Of a stretch of DNA of 61,510 bases, positions 1-9,580 are shown piece by piece. Origin of the DNA: Bacteroidota bacterium (GTDB lineage: Bacteria; Bacteroidota; Ignavibacteria; Kryptoniales; JAKASW01); NCBI GenBank assembly GCA_021789975.1, contig JAJYIT010000026.1, positions 1 through 61,510 of the forward strand, given 5' to 3'. The notes below the pieces were generated by a model that worked only from the letters and a program-made list of their open reading frames with translations, searched no databases and was not told the DNA's origin. Both the position numbers and the translations under genes were made by a program. The stretch's first letter is position 1, and every line of letters begins with the position of its first letter.

Positions 1-98
1 GAGACGTCCCCCTTCAACTTCATCATCAGCTCGCCGACTTCCGCTCCCCTTTTCCCATTGACCACCTGCTTCGACGAAACACTCCCGTTTTCAGCCAA
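1..98 (-). CDS. 5' end of an unidentified gene, cut by the window edge
   Basis: Read on the minus strand, a purine-rich Shine-Dalgarno run (AGGAGGGAGGAG, positions 110-99) lies directly before a TTG codon at 98-96. An open frame of 32 codons runs from it off the left edge. The visible peptide starts LAENGSVSSKQVVNGKRG and is polar, with no signal peptide or membrane segment. I do not recognise the family. The strong ribosome site is the main support; a downstream ATG-ATG pair in the same frame is an alternative start. Confidence 0.35.
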   Translation of the reverse strand, partial: MAENGSVSSKQVVNGKRGAEVGELMMKLKGDV

Positions 99-390
99 CT
101 CCTCCCTCCTATGTCGGATTTCAGGTCAAAAGTGCGTGCGACAAACTTGTAGCAAATAAGCTTCCCCTGATTTTCGAACCCATCCCTCTATGCCCGCCTT
201 TCCTTATCTCGATGACAAAAAGAGAGGGGAAATTAAAAAAGCAGGTGGGCAGTCAAATTACATTTTTATCGCACACCGTGACTCAAGCCTCTCGGGCATT
301 CCGGCCGTGCCATCTTGTGCAGGCATTTCGCTCCGAGCGACGGGGAATAACCGCGGGAGTGAGAGTCTACCGAGATGGTCACGCTTACCA

Positions 391-419
391 TTGAATGTGA
401 CAGCCGCAATGTATATACT
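391..419 (+). promoter_or_regulatory. sigma-70-like promoter before the toxin-antitoxin relic
   Basis: TTGAAT (391-396) and TATACT (414-419) are separated by exactly 17 bases, 26 bases before the ATG of the BrnT-like relic. The stretch just after it (TGTATATAC...GTACACA) is loosely palindromic. That would suit autoregulation by a BrnA-type antitoxin, but this last point is inference only. Confidence 0.4.
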
Positions 420-444
420 TATCGTACACACTTGAAGTCAGAGC

Positions 445-698
445 ATGGAACTACTCGATGATATCGAAGGATTTGGCTGGGATGATGGTAACCGTGACAA
501 GAATTGGAAGCAACATCGAGTACGCAACGCCGAGGCCGAACAAGTGTTTTTCAACGAACCTTTAGACTTCCGGAATCACTTTTGGACGACCTGAAAATAA
601 TCGCCAACAAGAAAGACGTCCCGTACTAATCATTGATGAAGAGCTTTCTATCGGAAAAAGTCGCGGAAGAGCTCAATAAGAAAGCCTTACAGAAATAA
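445..698 (+). pseudogene. relic of a BrnT toxin/BrnA-type antitoxin pair fused by an internal deletion
   Basis: The ATG at 445 opens a 49-residue frame whose GFGWDDGNRDKNWKQHRV and AEQVFFNEPLDF segments match the N-terminal half of BrnT ribonuclease toxins (FxWDxxKxxxNxxKHGV... VFxDPL). Homology stops around 565. In another frame, starting near 564, the sequence reads RLPESLLDDLKIIANKKDVPY, then TAA (627-629), then SLMKSFLSEKVAEEL. That is the C-terminal ribbon-helix-helix part of a BrnA/CopG-type antitoxin, in which the TAA stands where the family normally has Gln (CAA). The toxin C-terminus and antitoxin N-terminus are both missing, so one deletion joined the two genes and a nonsense change followed. 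Toxin-before-antitoxin order agrees with brnTA operons. Neither product should be functional. Confidence 0.75.
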
Positions 699-784
699 TA
701 CCCGTATCGAGGAGGATTCTCGGTCTTACTTGATTCCGCCTTCCCCCGTAATTATTTTTCCTGTCGAACAATAGCGAGCAGTCA

Positions 785-2263
785 TTGCCAAAGCGCACAG
801 ATATAAATTCAATCCTTATAATAGGAAGCGGCCCAATTGTGATCGGCCAGGCATGCGAGTTCGATTACTCAGGCACGCAGGCGTGTAAAGTCCTCAGAAA
901 AATGGGCTACAAAGTCATTCTCGTCAACAGCAACCCGGCGACGATAATGACCGATCCGGAACTTGCGGACGTAACTTACATCGAGCCGCTCACTGCTGAA
1001 TTCGTTAGAAAGATAATCGAGCTGGAAAAACCGGACGCAATCCTTCCAACGATGGGAGGACAAACGGCACTCAACATCGCGGTCGCACTGGCAGAATCAA
1101 AAGTTCTTGAGCAGAACGGTGTCGAGATGATAGGTGCAAACCTTTCGGCGATAAAGAAAGCCGAAGACCGGGAGATGTTCAAAGAGACTGTGACAACAAT
1201 CGGCCTCGACGTACCGAAGGGCGGATTCGTACGCACTACCGAAGAGGCGATGGAGATCGTAAAGCATGTCGGCTTCCCTGCCATTATCAGGCCTTCATTC
1301 ACGCTGGGCGGAATGGGTGGTGGGGTTGCATATAACATAGAAGAATACGCGGAGATAACGCGTCACGGACTCTCCGTCAGCCCCATCAGCGAGATACTTG
1401 TTGAGGAGTCTGTGCTCGGATGGAAGGAATTCGAGCTTGAAGTCATGCGTGATAAGAACGACAACGTTGTAATTGTCTGCTCAATTGAGAACGTCGATGC
1501 CATGGGAGTTCACACCGGCGATTCGATGACCGTTGCCCCGGCGCAGACGCTAACCGACCGTGAGTATCAGAAGATGCGTGACTGGGCCAAGAAAATAATT
1601 CGCGCAGTTGGTGTCGAAACCGGTGGATCCAATATCCAGTTTGCTGTAAACCCGGCCGACGGAAGGATGGTCGTAATAGAGATGAATCCGAGAGTCTCGC
1701 GCTCAAGCGCGCTGGCGTCGAAAGCCACCGGATTTCCCATAGCCAAGATTGCCGCAATGCTGGCAGTCGGCATGACCCTTGACGAGATACCTAACGATAT
1801 CACAAAGAAGACTCCCGCCTCATTTGAGCCATCTATAGACTACGTAGTCGTCAAGATACCTCGATGGGATTTTGAGAAGTTCAAAGGCGCAGACGACACG
1901 CTCGGAGTTCAAATGAAGTCGGTCGGCGAAGCGATGTCGATCGGAAGCACTTTCAAGGAGGCTCTCCAGAAAGCCATGAGGTCCCTCGAACAAGGCAGGT
2001 ACGGAATCGGCAGCGACGGGAAAGATCTTTACGACTTTTCAAAATTGCGGAATTCAAAGCTCACCGAGTCGCGACGGGCAATAGCAAATCGTCTCAAACA
2101 GCCGAAGCCCGACTACATTTTCAACGTTCGATACGCGATGCAAGCAGGTCTGTCAATCGATGAGATACACAGTCTTACCAGGATCGATCCGTGGTTCCTG
2201 AAGAACATCAAAGAGATAGTGGACTTCGAAAAGGAAATGCGGGATAATTATTTCGTCGAATGA
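785..2263 (+). CDS. carB1: carbamoyl-phosphate synthase large chain, N-terminal subunit
   Basis: This is the carboxyphosphate-forming half of CarB. It makes carbamoyl phosphate from bicarbonate, ammonia (delivered by CarA) and ATP for pyrimidine and arginine synthesis in the cytoplasm. The 492 residues hold the first ATP-grasp half: the N-terminal [20 protein letters not shown] motif, then [12 protein letters not shown] and the metal-binding [18 protein letters not shown] stretch near residues 298-315. They end with part of the oligomerisation domain. Start is TTG (785); no in-frame ATG lies upstream and the ribosome site is weak. The second half follows after 34 bases in another frame. The protein ends at the same junction as the separate CarB subunits of some archaea and Aquifex, so this looks like a genuine split gene rather than a broken one. 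carA is not in the window. Confidence 0.95.
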   Translation: MPKRTDINSILIIGSGPIVIGQACEFDYSGTQACKVLRKMGYKVILVNSNPATIMTDPELADVTYIEPLTAEFVRKIIELEKPDAILPTMGGQTALNIAVALAESKVLEQNGVEMIGANLSAIKKAEDREMFKETVTTIGLDVPKGGFVRTTEEAMEIVKHVGFPAIIRPSFTLGGMGGGVAYNIEEYAEITRHGLSVSPISEILVEESVLGWKEFELEVMRDKNDNVVIVCSIENVDAMGVHTGDSMTVAPAQTLTDREYQKMRDWAKKIIRAVGVETGGSNIQFAVNPADGRMVVIEMNPRVSRSSALASKATGFPIAKIAAMLAVGMTLDEIPNDITKKTPASFEPSIDYVVVKIPRWDFEKFKGADDTLGVQMKSVGEAMSIGSTFKEALQKAMRSLEQGRYGIGSDGKDLYDFSKLRNSKLTESRRAIANRLKQPKPDYIFNVRYAMQAGLSIDEIHSLTRIDPWFLKNIKEIVDFEKEMRDNYFVE

Positions 2264-2297
2264 AGTCTCTGTACATTAAAAATCAAGAAAGTCAAAA

Positions 2298-4121
2298 TTG
2301 ACTCCGAACCATCCTAAGAAAAAGCAGCTCGACGCGACAACACTGCGCAAAGCAAAGCAGCTTGGCTATTCTGACCGGCAACTCGCGGAAATTTTCGGCA
2401 CGAACGAAACGAAGATACGCGACTTGAGAAGAAGCCTTGGGGTCATGCCTGTGTTCAAGACGGTCGACACGTGCGCCGCAGAATTTGAGGCGGAAACTCC
2501 CTACCACTTCTCCACTTATCAGGAAGAAGATGAATCCGTCAGGAGTCCAAGGAAGAAGGTGATTATTCTCGGGAGCGGACCGAACAGAATAGGCCAGGGC
2601 ATTGAGTTCGATTATTGCTGCGTCCACGGTGTAATGGCAGCACAGGAAGAAGGCTATGAGGCCATAATGGTCAACTGCAACCCAGAGACCGTCTCCACCG
2701 ACTACGATACCGCCGACAAGCTGTACTTCGAACCTTTGACTTACGAAGACGTGATGAATGTAATTGAGGCAGAAAAGCCGGAAGGGGTCATCGTCAGCTT
2801 CGGTGGTCAGACACCGCTTAGACTCGCGAAGTCTCTTGAGGAAAGCGGCGTGAAATTACTCGGCACGAGTTCTGAAGGAATCGACATAGCCGAGGACAGG
2901 AAGCGCTTCGGTGAGCTTCTGCGGAGACTCAAGATACCACATCCTGAATTCGGTACCGCGTACTCCGTGGCGGAAGCGGTTGACGTTGCCTCACTGATCG
3001 GCTACCCGGTACTTGTCCGTCCATCTTATGTACTCGGTGGGCGCGCGATGGAGATTTGCTACAACGAGGATTCGCTTAGAAAATACATGCAGACTGCGGT
3101 AGACATTTCTCCCGACAAGCCGGTTCTCATAGACCGATTTCTGGAGGATGCCTTCGAATTCGATGTCGATGCTATCGCAGATGGCACGGACGTTGTGATC
3201 GGCGCTATCATGGAACACATAGAGGAGGCAGGCATACATTCGGGCGATAGTGCAGCCGTCATTCCGCCATACATGATTACTGAGAAATGCCACCGGGAGA
3301 TAAGAGATTACACGATCATGCTTGCAAAGTCGCTGAAGGTGATTGGCTTGATGAACGTTCAGTTTGCAATGAAAGATGACGTCGTGTACGTAATTGAGGT
3401 CAACCCTCGCGCGAGCCGAACGGTCCCATTTGTGAGCAAAAGTATCGGGTTACCTCTCGCAAAGGTAGCTGCGAAAGTAATGCTCGGCAAGAGTCTCAGA
3501 GAACTTAACATCGATCCCACGAACAATCATTTCGACCACATTGCAATTAAGGAAGCGGTCTTCCCCTTCAATCGCTTCACACGGGTCAAAGTTTTCCTGG
3601 GTCCTGAAATGAGATCCACCGGTGAAGTAATGGGCATCGATACCAGCTTCGGCGCTGCTTATGCCAAGTCACAGGCAGCCGCCGGAAATCCTCTTCCGAC
3701 GACCGGATCTGTCCTCTTCAGCGTAAACGAAAATGACAAGACTCCAACGACGGTCCAAATCGCGCGCGACTTCATCAACCTCGGGTTTAAAATAATCGCT
3801 ACCGAGGGAACCTCAAGGTTCTTCACGGAAAGAGGAATTCAGAACGAAAAGATACTTAAGGTGAGTGAAGGTAGACCGCACATAGTCGATTACATAAAAA
3901 ATGGAAAGATCAATTTCATAGTGAACACGCCTCTTGGAGAGGAGGCGCGTACGGATGAGTTTGAAATCGGGTGGGCCGCGATTGAGCACAAAGTATCGTT
4001 CGCTACCACGCTATCCGCCGCCTCGGCGGCCGTAAAGGCGATACGGTCACTTCAGACCGACGACCTCGGCGTTAAGGCCATACAATCGTTCCACTCGAAC
4101 ATGGGAAAAAGGGCGTCTTAG
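2298..4121 (+). CDS. carB2: carbamoyl-phosphate synthase large chain, C-terminal subunit
   Basis: This is the carbamate-phosphorylating half of CarB. The 607 residues begin inside the oligomerisation domain (LGYSDRQLAEIFGTNETKIR), continue through VDTCAAEFEAETPYHFSTY and the second ATP-grasp domain (GSGPNRIGQGIEFDYCCVHG, RPSYVLGGRAM, EVNPRASRTVPFVSK), and finish with an MGS-like allosteric domain (about residue 475 onward, including IIATEGTSRFF and VNTPLGEEARTDEF). Start is TTG at 2298 with only a weak A-rich leader; an in-frame TAA at 2277-2279 rules out a longer protein. It must assemble with the preceding gene's product and with CarA. Both halves starting with TTG suggests matched low initiation, which is inference. 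Confidence 0.95.
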   Translation: MTPNHPKKKQLDATTLRKAKQLGYSDRQLAEIFGTNETKIRDLRRSLGVMPVFKTVDTCAAEFEAETPYHFSTYQEEDESVRSPRKKVIILGSGPNRIGQGIEFDYCCVHGVMAAQEEGYEAIMVNCNPETVSTDYDTADKLYFEPLTYEDVMNVIEAEKPEGVIVSFGGQTPLRLAKSLEESGVKLLGTSSEGIDIAEDRKRFGELLRRLKIPHPEFGTAYSVAEAVDVASLIGYPVLVRPSYVLGGRAMEICYNEDSLRKYMQTAVDISPDKPVLIDRFLEDAFEFDVDAIADGTDVVIGAIMEHIEEAGIHSGDSAAVIPPYMITEKCHREIRDYTIMLAKSLKVIGLMNVQFAMKDDVVYVIEVNPRASRTVPFVSKSIGLPLAKVAAKVMLGKSLRELNIDPTNNHFDHIAIKEAVFPFNRFTRVKVFLGPEMRSTGEVMGIDTSFGAAYAKSQAAAGNPLPTTGSVLFSVNENDKTPTTVQIARDFINLGFKIIATEGTSRFFTERGIQNEKILKVSEGRPHIVDYIKNGKINFIVNTPLGEEARTDEFEIGWAAIEHKVSFATTLSAASAAVKAIRSLQTDDLGVKAIQSFHSNMGKRAS

Positions 4122-4417
4122 GCAAGGGACGGGCGCGTTTCTCCCCTAATGGCGGCGCTCGGCTACTTGGTTGGAGGTTTGAAATTCCCGGGGTCAGATC
4201 CGCCTGGCGTACATCGAGTTATAAGTCAGTTACGATATTGACCTCTCGCAATATCGCAGTTCATACAAAGGGGAAGCGACCACCCCGCTCTTTCATTTTG
4301 CCCCTGCCCACCGGCAGGCAAGCTTTGGGGCTTTACGTGAGCCATACCTTGGCAATTACCACATCCCTTATTATTCCCTGTTTCTTCTCCCTTCAACTTC
4401 TTATCTTCAATCGCAAA

Positions 4418-6199
4418 ATGTATTTTTGTTCTGCTCGAAGAATTCTCTTAAACAAAACTCTACAGGTCATTCTTCTTATATTGTGCCCCGTTCCGCTGTT
4501 AGCTCAGTCAAAAATCACTATAGTCGAATTCAAAGGCAATTCGGCCTTGATGTCTTCCGACCTTGCAGCGGCGTTTCAGCCGCTCGGCTTTCCGGTAAAT
4601 GACACTGCACGCATTAAATCATCAATTGGTCAGATGCTGGCAATTTACTATGCCGACGGTTACCTCCTCTGCAGAGTCGATTCTTTTTCGATTTCGGTTC
4701 AAAAACACTCCAATGATGCCACGCTTACCGTCTCAGTGTCGGAAGGCCAACGACTGCTGATTGGCCGAATCGATGTTTCAGGCGCACGCTTTTATTCCCG
4801 AGCCGAACTTTCAAGCGACCTTAGCATTCAGTCGGGCGAAGTGTTCGATCAGAGCAATCTTGAAACCGGTATCAACTATCTGTTGACGAAATACAATGAC
4901 AACGGATATCCACTGGCGAAAATACTCATCGACAGTATATACGTGTATGACGGGCACGGAGCAGATTCACTCGGAATCGCTCTGACCATCCAGGAGGGGA
5001 AACGCGCCCGCATTGATGCAGTTCGAATAGAGGGAAACACGGAAACAAAAAGCTATGTCATCCTGAGGGCGTTGGGGATTTCCCGCGGTTCGTATTTCAA
5101 TGAGAGGGAAATGACGCTCGCAAAACAACGCCTTCAGAAGCTCGGTTTCTTTCAGAACGTGAGTGACCCGGAACTCTTTATGGACGGTGACACCACCGGC
5201 ATACTGGTCAGCGTAACCGAAGGTAATACGAACACCTTCGATGGGATCATCGGTTATGTTCCTCCCCAGCTTGGGCAGTCGGGATACTTCACCGGCATGA
5301 TCGACATTTCCATGCTCAACCTCTTCGGCACCGGAAGGAAGTTTAGTGCACAATGGCACCAGGAGACAACTCTCACTCAGGAATTGCAGATCGCATACGA
5401 GGAGCCTTATGTTTTCGGCTGGCCGATAAATGCCGACCTCAGCTTCGGACAAAGACAGCAGGATTCCTCATCCGTGACGAGAAATTTTGAAGTGGACGGC
5501 ATCTTCATGCTGAGTGATAACTTCAACGCAAATGCATCGTTAAGTACAGTATCAACAACTCCTCTTTTGACGGCAAACAACAACTACTCGGTCTATGAGA
5601 GCAGCGTGCTGAATTTCGGACTCGGCGTCAGATACGACACCAGAAACGACCTATACAGCCCGACACGCGGACTCCTTTATGAAACCCAAATTCAATTTGG
5701 TCAGAAGAAGATTTTCGGGCCGTCACAGCTAATAACTCCGGACACGAGGATCAACAATTACACGCAGCATATCACAATGGGACTCTCCTGGTTTGATGAA
5801 GTCTTCCAGCGACAGGTTCTGGCAATAGGATTTCACGGTGAACAAGTGACCGGGACTGAGCTTGATCAAACAGACATGTATAGGATCGGAGGAACGAACA
5901 CAATCCGCGGCTACCTTGAGAACCAGTTTATAGCATCGAAGGCAGCATGGACCAATATCGAATATCGCTTTTTGACCGGTAGCGAGTCCTTCTTCTTCGG
6001 CTTCGTCGATGCTGGTTATATTTATAGCCAAAGCGACCCCCTCGCGAATACACCTGCAACATCGTTTTCACTCTACGGGTACGGACTGGGGGCGCAAGTC
6101 GAGACAGGCATCGGAATCTTAAAGGCAAGCTTCGCGCTCGGGAGAGGAGACTCCTTTACCGAAGGGAAAATTCATTTCGGCATTGTGAATCAATTTTGA
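4418..6199 (+). CDS. Omp85-family outer-membrane protein (BamA/TamA-like)
   Basis: The ATG at 4418 starts a clear signal peptide (NKTLQVILLILCPVPLLAQS); the frame stays open to 4238 but that extension is not protein-like. The mature part has about three POTRA repeats (residues 30-260; ITIVEFKGNSALMSSDLAAA, IGRIDVSGARFYSRAEL, IDAVRIEGNTETKSYVILRA). A 16-strand-type barrel follows, with the Omp85 signature IRGY at residues 496-499 and a terminal phenylalanine (FGIVNQF). At 593 residues it is shorter than typical BamA and closer to TamA-like or YaeT-related proteins with fewer POTRA domains. The expected role is insertion or export of outer-membrane proteins or lipids. The UbiA gene starts just beyond its stop, so the two are probably co-transcribed. 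Confidence 0.9.
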   Translation: MYFCSARRILLNKTLQVILLILCPVPLLAQSKITIVEFKGNSALMSSDLAAAFQPLGFPVNDTARIKSSIGQMLAIYYADGYLLCRVDSFSISVQKHSNDATLTVSVSEGQRLLIGRIDVSGARFYSRAELSSDLSIQSGEVFDQSNLETGINYLLTKYNDNGYPLAKILIDSIYVYDGHGADSLGIALTIQEGKRARIDAVRIEGNTETKSYVILRALGISRGSYFNEREMTLAKQRLQKLGFFQNVSDPELFMDGDTTGILVSVTEGNTNTFDGIIGYVPPQLGQSGYFTGMIDISMLNLFGTGRKFSAQWHQETTLTQELQIAYEEPYVFGWPINADLSFGQRQQDSSSVTRNFEVDGIFMLSDNFNANASLSTVSTTPLLTANNNYSVYESSVLNFGLGVRYDTRNDLYSPTRGLLYETQIQFGQKKIFGPSQLITPDTRINNYTQHITMGLSWFDEVFQRQVLAIGFHGEQVTGTELDQTDMYRIGGTNTIRGYLENQFIASKAAWTNIEYRFLTGSESFFFGFVDAGYIYSQSDPLANTPATSFSLYGYGLGAQVETGIGILKASFALGRGDSFTEGKIHFGIVNQF

Positions 6200-6201
6200 A
6201 G

Positions 6202-7023
6202 ATGTTCCAGTACCTTAAGCTCGCCCGAGTCGGAAATGCATTGATCACCTTCCTCAGCGTTGAGTGCGCAGGAATTCTCAGCGGCGTAAACATCGCCAAA
6301 AACGGGGATATCCTTGCCGCCTCTATTGCCGCCGCGCTTATCACCGCCGGCGGTAATGCGGTGAACGACGTGTTCGATGTTGATATCGACAGGATCAACA
6401 GACCGCGACGACCGATTGCATCCGGTAGAATATCTTCAGCAAAAGCACAGACATTCTACTTAATCCTGACCGCCGCGGGTCTGATAATCAGCGGCTTTAT
6501 AAGCCTTCCCGTCTTCCTGATCGCGTTAGTCGCATCGCTCTTGGTTTTCCTCTACAGCTTCAAACTGAAACGAATGGTCTTCCTGGGCAATTTCGTGGTC
6601 GCATTTCTCACCGGCCTCACGTTCATTTATGGAGGGATGGCAGTCAAAGACTTCCGGGATGTCTACCCTGCCGCAATGTTTGCCTTCCTCACCAACCTGA
6701 TCAGAGAAATCATAAAGGATGCTGAGGACGTCAAGGGCGACAAAGAAATCGGCGTGCGGACAATCGCGACTCAGTACGACACAGGCATATCGTCGTTGCT
6801 ATCAATTCTACTGACTGCTTTACTTCTGGTACTCGTCTGGGGGGCTTACCAGATGCAGATTCTGCCGATCCAGTTCCTTACCGTGTGCGGGCTTACTATT
6901 TTCCCGATCGGCGTTTACATTATCTACCTTCTCATCTCGAGGAAGAGTTTTTCCGAGGCAAGTTTCGGATACAAACTGATGATGATTTTTGGACTTGTAG
7001 CTTTAATAGTGGGGAAGATATAG
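6202..7023 (+). CDS. UbiA-family prenyltransferase, (di)geranylgeranylglyceryl-phosphate-synthase-like
   Basis: An integral membrane enzyme of 273 residues with about eight hydrophobic segments and the two Asp-rich UbiA motifs: NAVNDVFDVDIDRINRPRRP (about residues 54-73) and DAEDVKGDKEIGVRTIA (about 173-190). UbiA enzymes transfer a polyprenyl group to an acceptor in the membrane. The NDVFDVDID-RINRP-RRPI form is the one I associate with the archaeal digeranylgeranylglyceryl phosphate synthase group, also found in FCB bacteria. Menaquinone or haem acceptors cannot be excluded by eye. The ATG at 6202 is preferred over TTG at 6196; that TTG overlaps the preceding stop. The secreted aminopeptidase gene follows after 35 bases. 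Confidence 0.85.
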   Translation: MFQYLKLARVGNALITFLSVECAGILSGVNIAKNGDILAASIAAALITAGGNAVNDVFDVDIDRINRPRRPIASGRISSAKAQTFYLILTAAGLIISGFISLPVFLIALVASLLVFLYSFKLKRMVFLGNFVVAFLTGLTFIYGGMAVKDFRDVYPAAMFAFLTNLIREIIKDAEDVKGDKEIGVRTIATQYDTGISSLLSILLTALLLVLVWGAYQMQILPIQFLTVCGLTIFPIGVYIIYLLISRKSFSEASFGYKLMMIFGLVALIVGKI

Positions 7024-7058
7024 GAGCTATACAACCACATACAAAGGAGATTACAGAG

Positions 7059-9479
7059 ATGAAGAAGTACATTTTGCTGGTCTTGTCCGTTCTTGCCTTT
7101 ACATCGGCGTACCCACAGCGTCTGCCGCCGATCCACCATGCGCCGAATCGAGAATTCCACACTATAAACATCAAGCTTAATCTCAAGTTTGATATGAAGA
7201 CCAGGACGCTGAACGGAATCGCGACAGAGACAATCACGCCTCTCCGCACAGACATGGATTCGCTTCACCTTAATGCAGTGGATATGAGCATTGAGAAGGT
7301 GACTATGGATCGCCGCAAGCTTGACTATCGATATGACGGGAAAATTCTCACAATAATCCTCCCCAGAACCTACGGATTGAACTCTCATTTCACTTACAGC
7401 GTTGTCTATTCCACTCAGCCGACGATAGGTATTTTCTTCATCACGCCCGACTCCGGCTACCCTAAAAGGAATCCAGAGGTATGGAGCATGAGCGAGCCGG
7501 AAGACGCCCGATACTGGTTCCCCTGTCATGATTATCCCGACGATTTTTCAAGCAGCGAAGTTGTCACGACTGTCCCGTCCAACTGGACAGTCATCTCGAA
7601 CGGCATTCTGAAGAAAGTCACTCCAATCGATGGCGGTAAGGAAAAGATATTCGACTGGGTTGAGAGGCGACCGCACGTAGATTATCTGATTTCCGTCATA
7701 GCCGGAGTCTTCGATAAGTTCGAGACTCATTACGGTAAAGTACCGATCTATTTCTACGCCGACCCAAAATACGGGAACCTCATAGCCAGGAATTTCGCAA
7801 TCGAACCGAAAGTGCTTCAGTTCTATTCCACGTTCACCGGCCAGCCTTTTCCGTGGGAAAAGCAGGCGTTGACTTGTGTAACAAATTTCACCTGGGGCGG
7901 AGAAGAAAATGTTTCCGCGATTACGCTGACCGACAGGACCATCCATGACGCCAACGCAGAGCCGCAAGTTTCCAGCGTCTCTCTCATCGCACACGAAACC
8001 GCACACCAATGGTTCGGCGATTTCCTGACAACGAGGAACTGGGCAAACGCCTGGCTCAATGAAGGATTCGCGACGTACTTCGAAGCGATGTTCCGTGAGC
8101 ACGAGTACGGCGAGCACGAATTCCAATACGAAATGTACCAGAACCACAATCAGACCATCGCTGCCGACAATCGAAGCCGCGAGTCAACGGTCAGCCGAAG
8201 CTACTACGATCCGGTTGACCGGTTCGACGCGTATATCTATCCGCGCGGCGCGTCAGTCCTCCACATGATCAGATTCGTAATCGGCAAGCCGCTTTTCCAA
8301 AAAGCCATACACTATTACATAGAACGGTACAAAGGGCTTCCGGTCGGGACCCATGATTTGCTTGAGGCAATCCGGCAATCAACCGGTTACAACCTTCGCT
8401 GGCTCTTCAAAGAATTGTTGTACGACGCGGGTCACCCTGTCTTCGACGTGAGCTACAAATATCATCCAGATGCCGGCGACATCGTCATGCACGTTGAGCA
8501 GGTACAAAAAGTTGACAGCCTGACGCCGGTCTACAAAATGCCCGTGGACATCTATGTTGTCACGCCTTCGGAGAAATTTGCGAGGAGAGTGTGGATCGAT
8601 TCGTTGACAAATACCTACACTTTCAATGTCCCTGACAAGCCTCTGATGGTGAACTTTGACGAAGGGCACTGGCTGCTGGATGAAGTCCACTTCCATAAAT
8701 CGGAAGAAGAACTTGCTTACCAGCTGAAAAGCGATTCAGATGTAGTCGGAAGGATCTGGGCGGCAAATCAGCTCAAGAAAGTTTATGATTCGCAGGCAGA
8801 GGATGCATTAATTTCTTCGCTGAAGAACGACAGCTTCTGGGCGGTTCGAAGCGATTGCGCTTCGCTGCTGAACGGCTACAAAGATAAGAATGCAGAAGAG
8901 GCGCTCATAGCAGCGACGAACGATCTCGATGCACGAGTACAACAGGCAGCGATAGTGTCGCTCGGACAGTTCAAGAATGACGATCGGGTTGAGGCACTTC
9001 TCAGCAGGATTTTCTACGGGCGGACGAATTACTTTGTCAGAGCCGCTGCCGTAACCGCGTTCAGCGACGTAGACTCGATAAAGGCGCTCCATGTCATCTA
9101 TACTGCGCTGGACCGGGATTCTTACGGCAACGTCATACGGATTGCAGCATTGAATGCATTGATGAAGGCGCGCCCCGACATGGCTTTTACGATCGCGGCA
9201 AATTATTCAAAGTACGGTGAGCCATACGAACTGCGCACCGAAGGAGTGCGAGTTCTAGCGGACCTTCACCTGCATCCCAGGCAGACGATCTCGCTTCTCT
9301 CGAAATACGTGTCTGACCCGTACATCTGGGTGAGGTTCTCTGCCCTCGCAGGTCTCGCGAGAGTGGGGAACAAATCTGTCATCCCGCTTCTCAAGGAGAG
9401 AATGAAAGTGGAATCGGACGGAAGACTTGTGCAAATGGCAAAGAGAGCGATTGAGTCGATCGACAAAAGAGACAAGTAA
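7059..9479 (+). CDS. secreted M1-family metalloaminopeptidase with C-terminal HEAT repeats
   Basis: The start is ATG 7059, with AAGGAGA eight bases upstream, followed by a signal peptide (MKKYILLVLSVLAFTSAYPQ). The 806-residue protein has the M1 N-terminal beta domain and the exopeptidase motif GGEEN (280-284). The zinc site is HETAH (H312, E313, H316) with the third ligand in WLNEGFATYFEA (E335). From about residue 570, alpha-helical repeats resemble HEAT/PBS repeats (WAVRSDCASLL, VQQAAIVSLGQF, VRAAAVTAF, IRIAALNALMKA, VRFSALAGLARVG). It should trim N-terminal residues of peptides in the periplasm or outside the cell. The HEAT tail in place of an ERAP-type domain is shared by other FCB M1 enzymes. 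Confidence 0.93.
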   Translation: MKKYILLVLSVLAFTSAYPQRLPPIHHAPNREFHTINIKLNLKFDMKTRTLNGIATETITPLRTDMDSLHLNAVDMSIEKVTMDRRKLDYRYDGKILTIILPRTYGLNSHFTYSVVYSTQPTIGIFFITPDSGYPKRNPEVWSMSEPEDARYWFPCHDYPDDFSSSEVVTTVPSNWTVISNGILKKVTPIDGGKEKIFDWVERRPHVDYLISVIAGVFDKFETHYGKVPIYFYADPKYGNLIARNFAIEPKVLQFYSTFTGQPFPWEKQALTCVTNFTWGGEENVSAITLTDRTIHDANAEPQVSSVSLIAHETAHQWFGDFLTTRNWANAWLNEGFATYFEAMFREHEYGEHEFQYEMYQNHNQTIAADNRSRESTVSRSYYDPVDRFDAYIYPRGASVLHMIRFVIGKPLFQKAIHYYIERYKGLPVGTHDLLEAIRQSTGYNLRWLFKELLYDAGHPVFDVSYKYHPDAGDIVMHVEQVQKVDSLTPVYKMPVDIYVVTPSEKFARRVWIDSLTNTYTFNVPDKPLMVNFDEGHWLLDEVHFHKSEEELAYQLKSDSDVVGRIWAANQLKKVYDSQAEDALISSLKNDSFWAVRSDCASLLNGYKDKNAEEALIAATNDLDARVQQAAIVSLGQFKNDDRVEALLSRIFYGRTNYFVRAAAVTAFSDVDSIKALHVIYTALDRDSYGNVIRIAALNALMKARPDMAFTIAANYSKYGEPYELRTEGVRVLADLHLHPRQTISLLSKYVSDPYIWVRFSALAGLARVGNKSVIPLLKERMKVESDGRLVQMAKRAIESIDKRDK

Positions 9480-9580
9480 TTCGATGGTGACGGGGGGAAA
9501 GTTTTCTCCTGCTTTCCCCTTCCACCCAGCCTTAGTATTGCGCGAGGGGCTTTTGCATTCACCTCAAAAGCAGAGTAGCA

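Noticed and set aside
190-435. 81-codon plus-strand frame near the left edge
   Set aside because: No ribosome site, no family resemblance and a composition typical of chance frames; its 3' end overlaps promoter-like sequence for the toxin relic.
785-4121. carB as one gene broken by a frameshift
   Set aside because: There are stops in each frame across the 34-base junction, and the break coincides with the known natural split point. One base change cannot rejoin the halves.
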